Below are positions 44,782 to 54,404 of a stretch of DNA of 64,000 bases, piece by piece. Every line of letters begins with the position of its first letter. Within the stretch, counting starts at the first letter, position 1. This DNA comes from Myxococcaceae bacterium JPH2 (GTDB lineage: Bacteria; Myxococcota; Myxococcia; Myxococcales; Myxococcaceae). The notes below the pieces were generated by a model. That model did no database searches. It worked only from the letters and a program-made list of their open reading frames with translations, and was not told the origin of the DNA. The DNA lies in contig JAEMGR010000030.1 in the NCBI GenBank assembly GCA_016458225.1, forward strand, positions 62,001 to 126,000, given 5' to 3'. The translations under genes and the position numbers were made by a program.

Positions 44782-45066
44782 TCAGTGCAGGAGCGCGCGA
44801 TGGTGGAGGAACAGGCGCCGAGGAGGCGCCGTGCCGCGCGTGGTCGTCCAATGCGCGCGAGGGCGTGAAGCCTCGACGCGGCGAACTCGAACGCGAGGCG
44901 GGGAAGCGAGCGCCGCGCGCCGCACGGCACTGGGGCGCGCGGCTGCAGCGCTCCGGCCGATGACGACCGCGATCGAATCTTCGCGAGTGGGGAGGGGATG
45001 CGCCGATGCGCCCGCGCCGAGGGCGAGCATGGCGCAGGTCAGCGCCAGGCTCAGTCCACGAATCAT
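44782..45066 (-). CDS. Small exported protein, uncharacterised
   Basis: About 94 residues from the ATG at 45066, with a good signal peptide (MIRGLSLALTCAMLALGAGA, cleavage near ASA) and an Arg/Ala/His-rich mature part. An ATG three codons upstream is possible. No ribosome site is evident and the mature part has no family, so this is a tentative gene. It may share a transcript with the next small gene. Confidence 0.42.
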   Translation of the reverse strand: MIRGLSLALTCAMLALGAGASAHPLPTREDSIAVVIGRSAAAARPSAVRRAALASPPRVRVRRVEASRPRAHWTTTRGTAPPRRLFLHHRALLH

Positions 45067-45150
45067 CTGACGCATGCGCCGGAGCACCGCCTCACGATAG
45101 CCACGGCCTCCCTGGCGTCAATCCAGGGAGGTCGCGAGGCGGTGGATTCA

Positions 45151-46551
<1,401 letters not shown>

Positions 46552-46582
46552 GACGCTCTCCCTTGAGCGAAGTCGGAAAAGC

Positions 46583-46611
46583 GAGTTAGCCGCGCCCGGG
46601 CCCGAGGGCAA
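46583..46611 (-). promoter_or_regulatory. Putative asnS promoter
   Basis: On the minus strand, TTGCCC (46606-46611), a 17-base spacer and TAACTC (46583-46588) lie about 30 bases before the asnS start. Spacing is ideal, the -10 match partial. By-eye call. Confidence 0.4.
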
Positions 46612-46838
46612 GCCTGGAGACCATCCTTCCCGCGCTTCCCGTCCGCCGGCACGCGGCCGGCCGGGCGCCGCCCCGACCCAGGGGGCCCCGACGTGGAGGC
46701 CTGACCCCTGGGGCCTGGCGGGAGGGAAGGGGGCGGACCCGGAGGTTTTCACCTGTCAGCCGGGTGTGATGGCGTCGTCCGCCCGTCTTGGGGCTCGCAT
46801 TGCCTGATAGGCGGGCAACTCCCGTGCGGTGAGACTTG

Positions 46839-46866
46839 TTGCTCGGGGGGGCGGGCCTCTCATAAG
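46839..46866 (+). promoter_or_regulatory. Putative leuS promoter
   Basis: TTGCTC (46839-46844), 16-base spacer, CATAAG (46861-46866). The start of transcription would fall close to the leuS ATG at 46880, implying a very short leader. Weak match. Confidence 0.3.
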
Positions 46867-46879
46867 AGACTCACACGCC

Positions 46880-49381
46880 ATGGCGATGAACGAGAGTTAC
46901 GAGCCGCAGTCAATCGAAGGCAAGTGGCAAACCCGTTGGGAGAGCGAGGGCCTCTTCCGGGCAGGCACGAGCCCGGACGCCCCGAAGAAGTACATCCTGG
47001 AGATGCTGCCGTACCCCAGCGGGAAGATGCACATGGGGCACGTGCGCAACTACCTCATCGGGGATGTCTTCGCGCGCTACTTCCAGATGAAGGGTTTCGA
47101 CGTCCTGCACCCGATGGGGTGGGATGCCTTCGGACTGCCGGCGGAGAACGCGGCCATCAAGGACGGCGTGCACCCGGCCGTGCGCACCGAGGAGAACATC
47201 GCCTCGTTCAAGAAGGAGATGCGCAGCCTCGGGTACAGCTACGACTGGACGCGCGAGGTCAACACCAGCAAGCCCGAGTACTACCGCTGGAACCAGTGGT
47301 TCTTCATCCAGATGCTGGAGCGTGGGCTCGTCTACCGCCGCTTCAGCAAGGTGAACTGGTGTACCGGCTGCCTCACCGTCATCGCCAACGAGCAGGTGAA
47401 GGAAGGCGTCTGCGAGCGCTGCGACTCGCCCGTGGTGGACAAGGAGATGCCCGAGTGGGCGTTCCGCATCACCCGCTACTCGCAGGACCTGCTCGACTCG
47501 CTGGACACGCTCAAGGAGTGGCCCGAGCGCATCACGGCCATGCAGCGCAACTGGATTGGCCGCTCGGATGGCGCCGAGGCCGAGTTCAAGGTCCAGGGGC
47601 ATGACGCCTCGATGCGCGTCTTCACCACCCGCATCGACACCCTCTACGGCTGCACCTACGTGGTGCTGGCGCCGGACCACAAGCTCGTGGCGCAGGTGAC
47701 GACGCCGGAGCGGCGCGCGGACGTCGAGGCGTTCGCGAAGCGGATGAGCGCGCAGTCGAAGACGGAGCGGTTGGGCGAGGACGCGGAGAAGGAAGGCGTC
47801 TTCACCGGTGCGCACGCGATGAATCCGTTCACGGGCCAGCCGGTGCCCATCTGGATCGCCAACTTCGTGGTGAGCGACTACGGCACGGGCGCGGTGATGA
47901 GCGTGCCCGCGCATGACGTGCGCGACTTCGCCTTCGCGCGCAAGTACCAGCTGCCCGTGAAGGTCGTCATCCAGCCGGCCACGGGGGAAAAGCTCCCCTC
48001 GGGCGATGCGCTCGAGGCGGCGTTCACGGAGTACGGCGTGCTGGTGGACTCGGGTGAGTACACCGGGCTTACGTCCGCGGCGGCGCGGCAGAAGATGGCC
48101 GCGAAGCTGGAGGCGGAAGGTCGCGGGCGGTCCACGGTGACGTACCGCCAGAAGGACTGGGGCTTCAGCCGCCAGCGCTACTGGGGCACGCCCATCCCCA
48201 TCGTGTACTGCGAGACGTGCGATCCCGAGCGCAAGGGCATCCCCGTGCCCGTGGAGCAGCTCCCGGTGCGCCTGCCCGAGATCGACGTGCAGGAGGTGCT
48301 GACGGGCAAGGGCGAGCCGCCGCTCGCCAAGGTGCCGTCGTTCGTCAACGCGACGTGCCCGAAGTGCAAGGGCCCCGCGCGCCGCGAGACGGAGACGATG
48401 GACACCTTCGTCGACTCCTGCTGGTACTTCGCGCGCTACCTCTCGCCGCACTTCGAAGGGGCCCCCTTCGACCCCAAGGAGGCGCAGCGCTGGTTGCCGG
48501 TGGACGTGTACGTGGGCGGCCCCGAGCACGCCGTGATGCACCTGCTCTACTTCCGGTTCTGGACCCGGGTGATGAAGCTCCTCGGGCTGTCGCCGGTGGA
48601 CGAGCCCGTCACGCGGCTCATCACCCAGGGCATCGTCAACGGGCCGGATGCCCGGAAGATGTCCAAGCGGTGGGGCAACGTGGTGGCGCCCGCGAGCATC
48701 GTGGAGAAGTACGGCGCGGACACGGCGCGCGCCTACGTGCTGTTCGCCGGTCCGCCGGAGCGCGACTTCGACTGGTCCGACAAGCAGGTGGAGGGCGTGT
48801 TCCGCTTCCTCAAGCGCGTGTGGACGCTCGCGGCCACGCACCACGCCGCCGTGGTGGGTGCCACGCACGAGGGGCCGTATGAGGGCAAGGCGCTCGACAT
48901 CCGCCGCGTGGCGCACAAGTGCCTCAAGCGCGTGGGCGAGGCCATCGAGCGGCTGTCGTTCAACACGGCCATCGCCGGGGTGATGGAGTGCGTCAACGCG
49001 CTCTACCTGCTCGGCACGCCGGAGACGCCCGCGGAGAAGGCGGCCATGGCCGAGGCCATCCGCATCCTCGCGGTGGTGCTCACTCCCATCGCGCCGCACA
49101 TCGCGGACGAGCTGGCGGAGGCCTACGGCGCGAAGCGCTTCACGGTGCAGGACGGCTGGCCCGCGTTCGACCCCGCGCTCGTGGTGGACGAGACGATTCC
49201 GTACGCCGTGCAGGTCAACGGCAAGCTGCGCGCGGAGATCCACGTCGCGGCGGACGCGGTCGAGGCGGATGTGCGCGCCGCGGCCGAGGCGGACGAGAAG
49301 GTGCAGGCCGCGTTGGCGGGCAAGACGCTGCGCAAGTTCGTCTTCGTCCCCAAGCGCCTGGTGAACTTCGTCGTCGGCTGA
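46880..49381 (+). CDS. leuS: Leucyl-tRNA synthetase
   Basis: 833-residue class I synthetase. HIGH signature HMGH at 51-54 (PYPSGKMHMGH), zinc-type cysteines (CTGC, CERC), editing domain (about 220-420), the WYFARYLSPH region, and KMSKR at 593-597. ATG 46880 or the in-frame ATG two codons later may be used. Confidence 0.98.
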   Translation: MAMNESYEPQSIEGKWQTRWESEGLFRAGTSPDAPKKYILEMLPYPSGKMHMGHVRNYLIGDVFARYFQMKGFDVLHPMGWDAFGLPAENAAIKDGVHPAVRTEENIASFKKEMRSLGYSYDWTREVNTSKPEYYRWNQWFFIQMLERGLVYRRFSKVNWCTGCLTVIANEQVKEGVCERCDSPVVDKEMPEWAFRITRYSQDLLDSLDTLKEWPERITAMQRNWIGRSDGAEAEFKVQGHDASMRVFTTRIDTLYGCTYVVLAPDHKLVAQVTTPERRADVEAFAKRMSAQSKTERLGEDAEKEGVFTGAHAMNPFTGQPVPIWIANFVVSDYGTGAVMSVPAHDVRDFAFARKYQLPVKVVIQPATGEKLPSGDALEAAFTEYGVLVDSGEYTGLTSAAARQKMAAKLEAEGRGRSTVTYRQKDWGFSRQRYWGTPIPIVYCETCDPERKGIPVPVEQLPVRLPEIDVQEVLTGKGEPPLAKVPSFVNATCPKCKGPARRETETMDTFVDSCWYFARYLSPHFEGAPFDPKEAQRWLPVDVYVGGPEHAVMHLLYFRFWTRVMKLLGLSPVDEPVTRLITQGIVNGPDARKMSKRWGNVVAPASIVEKYGADTARAYVLFAGPPERDFDWSDKQVEGVFRFLKRVWTLAATHHAAVVGATHEGPYEGKALDIRRVAHKCLKRVGEAIERLSFNTAIAGVMECVNALYLLGTPETPAEKAAMAEAIRILAVVLTPIAPHIADELAEAYGAKRFTVQDGWPAFDPALVVDETIPYAVQVNGKLRAEIHVAADAVEADVRAAAEADEKVQAALAGKTLRKFVFVPKRLVNFVVG

Positions 49382-49393
49382 GCCGAGGGCCTG

Positions 49394-49957
49394 GTGCCGG
49401 CCGAGGTCCTCGTCATGTGTCGCGCGTGCGGCAGGCCCCAGCCCGAGGGCCCGCCGCGCTGCGCGTTCTGTGGCGAGCCTCTGCCGGAGGCCCCACGGCC
49501 CGCCGCGGAAGTCCGTTTGGAGCTGGGCCGTGGCCGGGGCCTCTTCGTGGGGCCCGAGCAGCTGACCTATCGGGGCCGGCCGGCCGGGCCTCCCGCCACG
49601 GTGCCGTGGTCGCAGGTGCGGCGCTTGGAGTGGGAGCGCCGGCCGTACCTGGAGGCGCTCGGGTTGCTCGCGTTCGCGGTGCTGGGACTGTGGGCGCCCA
49701 CGCGGGACATGGAGGTCATGGGGCTCGTCGCGGGTGTCATGGGCCTGCTGCTGGCCGGGCTCTACCGTCACTGCGCCCTCACGCTGGAGGTGACGGGCGG
49801 TGCGCGGCTGCGGTGGCCGCTGGGCATGGCGCTCCGGGGCTCGGCGCGGCAGGCGCGCGTGGAGGCCGTCTGGAGGGCGCTCGCGGCGATGGCGCGTGAG
49901 CGAGGCGTCGCAGTGGCTCCCGAGGCTCAAGAAGAGTCTGAGCGCCCGCGCGCTTGA
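49394..49957 (+). CDS. Zinc-ribbon membrane protein
   Basis: 187-residue protein: an N-terminal zinc ribbon (CRAC, ten residues, CAFC), a PH-like beta region (LELGRGRGLFVGPEQLTY), two membrane helices (ALGLLAFAVLGLWA; GLVAGVMGLLLAGLY) and a charged tail. GTG 49394 is taken; ATG 49415, also with a GAGG, is possible. It lies 12 bases after leuS. Function unknown. Confidence 0.72.
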   Translation: MPAEVLVMCRACGRPQPEGPPRCAFCGEPLPEAPRPAAEVRLELGRGRGLFVGPEQLTYRGRPAGPPATVPWSQVRRLEWERRPYLEALGLLAFAVLGLWAPTRDMEVMGLVAGVMGLLLAGLYRHCALTLEVTGGARLRWPLGMALRGSARQARVEAVWRALAAMARERGVAVAPEAQEESERPRA

Positions 49958-49989
49958 CGGAGGGGCGAGGGCGGGTAGGGTGCTCCGCC

Positions 49990-50499
49990 ATGCGTCCCTT
50001 CTGGTGCGTCCGCCGGCCTCGCGCGGGCGCGGCGCTGGTCCTCGTGTCGTGGCTGAGCGTCGGGTGTGGTTATCGCTTCACGCCTTGGGGCGCGAACCTG
50101 CCCGAGGGGCTCCACTCCGTCTGCGCCCCGGTGATGGGCAACGAAACGGCCGAGCCCGCGCTGGAGACGCTCTTCACGCGCTTCCTGCGCCAGCAGCTCA
50201 CGCAGGCCGGACGCCTCGGCACCGGCGCCGCGTGTGACGGCCGCATCGAGGGGACGGTGATGAACGTGGGCACGTCCCCCACCATCATCGCCAACAACTA
50301 CCGCGTCACGTCCATGGTCCGACTGCGACTCATGAAGGACGAGCGGGTGCTCGGCGAGACGGTGGTCTCCGGGACGGAGGACTACCTTCAGGGAACAGGA
50401 GACATCCTGGAGGCGGAGGCCAACCGGCAGGCAGCGCTCGCGCGCCTGGCGGAGGCGCTCATGCGGGACGGCTACGCTCGGTTGGCCAGCGCCTGGTGA
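49990..50499 (+). CDS. lptE: LptE-like lipoprotein
   Basis: 169-residue lipoprotein with lipobox LSVGC and the family-like opening GCGYRFTPWG after the Cys, then an alpha/beta fold with DGRIEGTVMNVG and a helical end (EAEANRQAALARLAEALMRDGY). LptE plugs the LptD barrel for LPS export to the outer membrane, and lptE often follows leuS. The usual holA partner gene is not next to it. Moderate sequence divergence, so the name is likely but not certain. Confidence 0.75.
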   Translation: MRPFWCVRRPRAGAALVLVSWLSVGCGYRFTPWGANLPEGLHSVCAPVMGNETAEPALETLFTRFLRQQLTQAGRLGTGAACDGRIEGTVMNVGTSPTIIANNYRVTSMVRLRLMKDERVLGETVVSGTEDYLQGTGDILEAEANRQAALARLAEALMRDGYARLASAW

Positions 50500-50518
50500 G
50501 GGCCGGGAATCGGCCCTC
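50498..50518. terminator. Convergent hairpin between lptE and rpsT
   Basis: GAGGGCCG and CGGCCCTC form a perfect 8-bp stem with a 5-base loop, starting inside the lptE stop codon and ending 17 bases before the rpsT stop. Symmetric placement between convergent genes suggests a bidirectional terminator. There is no T-run. Confidence 0.55.
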
Positions 50519-50535
50519 CACGACGTGAGTCGCGC

Positions 50536-50799
50536 TCAGGCCTGCTTGGCGGCGGCCTTGGCCAGCCGGGAGATACGGCGCGCGGCGGTGCGCTTGTGGA
50601 GGACGCCCTTGGACGCGGCCTTGTTCAGGCTCTTGGACGCGGCCTTCAGCGAGTCCGTCTTCTTCGCCGAGTCCTTCGTGGCGATCGCCTCGCGGGCGGC
50701 CTTGACGGCGTCCTTCACGTTGGTCCGCACCGTGATGTTCCGGGCGCGGCGCTTCAGGGACTGGCGGTGACGCTTCTCTGCGGACTTGGTGTTGGCCAA
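50536..50799 (-). CDS. rpsT: 30S ribosomal protein S20
   Basis: 87-residue S20 with the family pattern ANTKSAEKRHRQSLKRRARN and the Lys/Ala-rich helical body ending SRLAKAAAKQA. It binds 16S rRNA early in 30S assembly. Single-gene unit with its own promoter. Confidence 0.97.
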   Translation of the reverse strand: MANTKSAEKRHRQSLKRRARNITVRTNVKDAVKAAREAIATKDSAKKTDSLKAASKSLNKAASKGVLHKRTAARRISRLAKAAAKQA

Positions 50800-50838
50800 G
50801 GCAATGCTCCAGCGGAAGGCAAGGAAAAAGAGGGGCCG

Positions 50839-50867
50839 TCCTTACTGCGACGCCCCCGTGGCGTCAA
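50839..50867 (-). promoter_or_regulatory. Putative rpsT promoter
   Basis: Minus strand TTGACG (50862-50867), 17-base spacer, TAAGGA (50839-50844), about 40 bases before the rpsT start. Good -35, moderate -10. Confidence 0.5.
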
Positions 50868-50946
50868 GGCGCGCGTGCGCTCCGGGCCCGGATTTCCGGC
50901 TCCTGGACGCCCGCGCGCAGGATCTGACGACGATTGCGGGGAGGAA

Positions 50947-52119
50947 TCATGGTGCAGGGGCGACGTATTCCCACACCAGCCCCGCAGGATCACGGAACGC
51001 CAGCCGGCCGGGCGCATGGGCCTGGACGCTGCCTGGGTGGTTTGCCTCCAACAGGCGCGCCAGGCGGCCCACGGCGTGGGGGGAGAGGGCCTCCACGGTC
51101 ATCCCCGTGCCCTGGGCGGGTGTGGGGCCCTGCTGGAACCGGATGCGCAGGGCGCCGTCTGTGTAGAAGGCGGCCTCGGGCGAGGGGGCCTCCACGGTCC
51201 AGCCGAGGCGGGGGGCCACGGCGTCCCAGAAGGCCCGCTGGGCGCTCAGGTCCGCCACGGGCAGGTTCAGGGTGGTGACCGGGGTCCGCGTGGCCTTCAC
51301 AGGAGGCGGGAGCGCCTTGCCGGCGGCCTTGGCGCCCTGCCAGTGGCGCTCCATCTGGGCCAGCGTCGCCTCGCCGAAGGGCACCCCTTCTTCCTGCAGG
51401 CGGGCCTCGATGTACTGGACGCGCGCGGTGAAGCGGCGGCTGGCCATGCGCAGCGCGTCCTCGGCGGGGGCTTTCACGAAGCGGGCGAGGTTGGCCAGCG
51501 AGAAGAGGACATCCCCCAGCTCGTGCTCGATGGCGTCCCGGTCGCCCGAGGCGATGGCCTCGTCCAACTCGCGCAGCTCCTCGTCCAGCTTGCCGCGAAC
51601 CCCGGCGAGGTCCGGCCAGTCGAAGCCGATGCGGCTGGCCTTCTCGGTGAGGCGCTCGGCGCGCAGGAGCGCCGGGGCCGCGGTGGGCACCCCGTCCAGC
51701 ACCGAGCCCGCGCGGCCCGTCTTGCGCTTGCGCTCCTCGGCCTTCAGCTTCGCCCAGTTGGCGAGCACGTGCTCGGCGCCCTCCACCTGCTCGGCGCCGA
51801 ACACATGGGGATGGCGGCTGGTGATCTTGTCGCTGATGGCCTGGCACACATCGGCCATGGTGAACTCGCCCAGCTCCGATGCGAGCTGCGCGTGGAAGAC
51901 GATCTGGAACAGCAGGTCGCCCAGCTCCTCGCAGAGCGGTCGCCACGGCCCGCCGAGCGCCACGCGGTCCATCTCGTCGAGGACCTCGAAGGCCTCCTCG
52001 ATGAGGTACGGGCGGAGCGAGCGCAGGTCCTGCTCGCGGTCCCAGGGGCAGCCGCCCTCGGCACGCAGCCGGCTCATGATTCCCACCAGTCGTTCCAGCT
52101 CGGTCCCGGGCGCCGCCAT
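50947..52119 (-). CDS. mazG: MazG nucleotide pyrophosphohydrolase fused to a glyoxalase/VOC-like domain
   Basis: 390-residue fusion. The first 265 residues form a two-copy MazG: LRAEGGCPWDREQDLRSLRP with YLIEEAFEVLDEMD and EELGDLLFQIVFHAQ, then a second copy with DAIEHELGDVLFSLANL. MazG hydrolyses non-canonical or stress-related NTPs. Residues about 278-390 look like a VOC domain (TTLNLPVADLSAQRAFWDAV ... FRDPAGLVWEYVAP). The ATG at 52119 follows GGAGGTGAAC. The fused domain is unusual. Confidence 0.88.
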   Translation of the reverse strand: MAAPGTELERLVGIMSRLRAEGGCPWDREQDLRSLRPYLIEEAFEVLDEMDRVALGGPWRPLCEELGDLLFQIVFHAQLASELGEFTMADVCQAISDKITSRHPHVFGAEQVEGAEHVLANWAKLKAEERKRKTGRAGSVLDGVPTAAPALLRAERLTEKASRIGFDWPDLAGVRGKLDEELRELDEAIASGDRDAIEHELGDVLFSLANLARFVKAPAEDALRMASRRFTARVQYIEARLQEEGVPFGEATLAQMERHWQGAKAAGKALPPPVKATRTPVTTLNLPVADLSAQRAFWDAVAPRLGWTVEAPSPEAAFYTDGALRIRFQQGPTPAQGTGMTVEALSPHAVGRLARLLEANHPGSVQAHAPGRLAFRDPAGLVWEYVAPAP

Positions 52120-52250
52120 GCGTTCACCTCCGCTCATTTCGCGCGTCCTGTAACACGCGCTGTGGCGGGGGCATGCTCGGAAATCCGAGGGCCCCGGAGT
52201 GGTCGTCCCCTTTGAGGGGCCCCGGGCGTGGCCTATCATCGGCGCCCCGG

Positions 52251-54398
52251 ATGATCCGCCTGTTCTCCCTGCTGGCCCTCTGCAGCGCCCTCGTGCTCCT
52301 CGTCCCTCTGGGGGCGTCCGCGCAGCTCCAGGCGCCCACGCGCCTTCAAGAGGTGGATCCGGACGCCGAGGATGCCACCTCGCCGGATGACACCCAGGAG
52401 CAGGACGACCCCGAGCCGGAGGCCGAGGAGCCGCCCGCTCGCTCGCGCCCTGGCAAGGGCAAGGCCGCGGCCGAGGTCGTGGCGCCTCCGCCCACGGCCC
52501 CCATCGCCGCGCCCGCCCCGGTGACGCCTCCGCCTCCGCCTCGCCCCGCGTTGACCCCGGTGCTGGCTCCGAAGGTGACGGACGCGGATCTGCTGGCGGT
52601 GTGGGACCATTGGCGCCAGGCGCGCAGTCGCAACGACAACGTCACGGCCGAGGCGGCGCTGAAGGACCTCGCCCGACTGAAGGACGAAGTGCTCGCGCTG
52701 GGCCTGGAGCCATTGAGCGTGGGGCTCGCGCGAGAGGCGAGCGTGCGGCGTCGCGCGGGAGATGTGTCCGGAGCGCTGCGCTTGTTGGATCTCGCGGTGG
52801 AGCTGTCACCCCGGCTGCCGTCGGTCCGCTTCGCGCGTGCCGAGACCTACGTGGCCGCGGATCCGTTGTCCGCCGGGCGCTGGGGCGGGGAGCTGCGCGA
52901 GGCCTTCATGTCCCTCGCGATGGACGCACGCTACCGAAGGCCCGCGCTGGCGGACCTGGGCGCGCTGGGGCTCTTGGCCTGGGCCGCGACGGCGATGGTG
53001 GTGGTGGCCGTCCTCATCCTGCGGCGGCTGCGCTATGCGCTGCATGACTTCCATCACCTCCTGCCCCGCGTCGTGTCCCGCTGGCAGTCCACCGTCCTGG
53101 GTGTGCTCCTGCTGAGCCTCCCGCTGGTGCTGGGCTGGGGCGTGCTGCCCGTCCTGCTCATCGGCTTCGCCGTGGTGGCGCTGTACCTCTCGGTCGCCGA
53201 GCGGGTGGTGGCCGCGGTGCTGCTGGCGGGCCTGGGTGTGCTGCCGCTGGCGGCCGGGGGGCTCGTGCGCGTCACGGCCTTCGCGGGCACGGTGGCCGAG
53301 GACGTCTATGTCCTGGAGCAGGGTGGGGTGTCCGCGCAGGACGCCGCCGAGCGGGTGCGCGCGCGGCTCGACCAGCGCAAGGCCACCTTCGCGGAGGCCG
53401 AGTCCCTGGCCTGGTACGAGGCACGGCGCGGGCTCCTGGAGGATGCGCGCACCCACTTCAAGGCGGCCTCGGCGCTGCGCGGCGGGGATGCGCGGATGCT
53501 GATCCGCTTCGGCAACACGCTCATGGGGCTGGGCGACACCGAAGGGGCGGTGCAGCTCTACACCCAGGCGGCGGGCGCGGACGCGACGCTCGCGGCACCC
53601 CACTACAACCTCGCGCAGATCCACCGCCGTCGCGCTCGGGCGCTCCCGGATGATCAGGTGGGCGCCGAGCTGGACCGAGCCGCCACCGCGAGCGCGGCCG
53701 CGCAGGCGCTGGATGTCTCGCTCTTGCGCCGAGAGCCCCCGCCGGATGAGCGGCCGCTGGTGAACCTGCTGATGCTGGCGCCCGCCATGCCGGATTCCGA
53801 GTGGCTCGGATTGGCCGATGGCTCGCGCGACGCGGAGCGCGTGGAGGCCCAGGTGGGACGGTGGCTCGCGAGCGGTGTGGCGCCAGGGCCCGTGGCCTGG
53901 GCCCTGCCCGCGGTCTGCGCCTTGCTCGCGGTGGCCTTCGGCGCGGCGGCCGGGCCGTTCAAGGCCGCTCGCGTCTGTGAGCGCTGTGGCCGCCCCGTGT
54001 GCACCCGCTGCGACCGCGAGCTGGGGCAGGGCAGCAAGCAGTGTGGCCAGTGTGTGAACGTCTTCTCGCGTCGCGGGCTGGTGCCCAAGGAGCTGCGGGC
54101 GCGCAAGGAGGACCAGGTCGAGCGCCATCGGACGTGGGGCTCGCGAGCGGCCTACGTGCTGGGCGGACTGGTGTCCGGCGCGGGCCACGTCTTCACGGGC
54201 CGACCGGTGCGCGGTGCCCTCTACGCCTTCGCGTTCCTCTTCGCGGTCGCAGTGCTGGTGCTGCGCCAGGGGCTCGTCCGAGGGCCGTATGGCGACGCGC
54301 CCCTGTACCTGAAGCTCGGGCCCGCGGTGCTGCTCCTGCTCCTCATCTACCTGTTGTCGCTGCGGGGGCTGTCGCGGCTCCAGCGGGGCGAGGCCTGA
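52251..54398 (+). CDS. TPR-containing membrane protein with zinc-finger and C-terminal helices
   Basis: 715 residues. Signal peptide (MIRLFSLLALCSALVLLVPL), acidic and Pro-rich linker (about 30-100), helical TPR-type region, membrane helices around 245-350, a second TPR block (LAWYEARRGLLEDARTHFKA; FGNTLMGLGDTEGAVQLYTQ), then a B-box-like cluster CERCGRPVCTRCD...CGQC, and two or three C-terminal helices. ATG 52251 begins the signal peptide. Family unknown; likely an envelope scaffold. Confidence 0.78.
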   Translation: MIRLFSLLALCSALVLLVPLGASAQLQAPTRLQEVDPDAEDATSPDDTQEQDDPEPEAEEPPARSRPGKGKAAAEVVAPPPTAPIAAPAPVTPPPPPRPALTPVLAPKVTDADLLAVWDHWRQARSRNDNVTAEAALKDLARLKDEVLALGLEPLSVGLAREASVRRRAGDVSGALRLLDLAVELSPRLPSVRFARAETYVAADPLSAGRWGGELREAFMSLAMDARYRRPALADLGALGLLAWAATAMVVVAVLILRRLRYALHDFHHLLPRVVSRWQSTVLGVLLLSLPLVLGWGVLPVLLIGFAVVALYLSVAERVVAAVLLAGLGVLPLAAGGLVRVTAFAGTVAEDVYVLEQGGVSAQDAAERVRARLDQRKATFAEAESLAWYEARRGLLEDARTHFKAASALRGGDARMLIRFGNTLMGLGDTEGAVQLYTQAAGADATLAAPHYNLAQIHRRRARALPDDQVGAELDRAATASAAAQALDVSLLRREPPPDERPLVNLLMLAPAMPDSEWLGLADGSRDAERVEAQVGRWLASGVAPGPVAWALPAVCALLAVAFGAAAGPFKAARVCERCGRPVCTRCDRELGQGSKQCGQCVNVFSRRGLVPKELRARKEDQVERHRTWGSRAAYVLGGLVSGAGHVFTGRPVRGALYAFAFLFAVAVLVLRQGLVRGPYGDAPLYLKLGPAVLLLLLIYLLSLRGLSRLQRGEA

Positions 54399-54404
54399 AC
54401 GACC

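Larger units (their letters stand above)
46552..46879. other. Divergent intergenic region between asnS and leuS (328 bases)
   Basis: No gene is seen. It holds the promoters of both synthetase genes. Several GC-rich palindromic stretches (around 46670-46720, GGGGCC and GGCCGGCC) are present but form no clear terminator or leader. No T-box-like leader was recognised. Confidence 0.5.

Noticed and set aside
46910-49930. A 1006-codon open frame antisense to leuS
   Set aside because: It mirrors leuS codon by codon, is rich in Arg/His/Leu with no family motifs, and is the expected shadow of a high-G+C gene.
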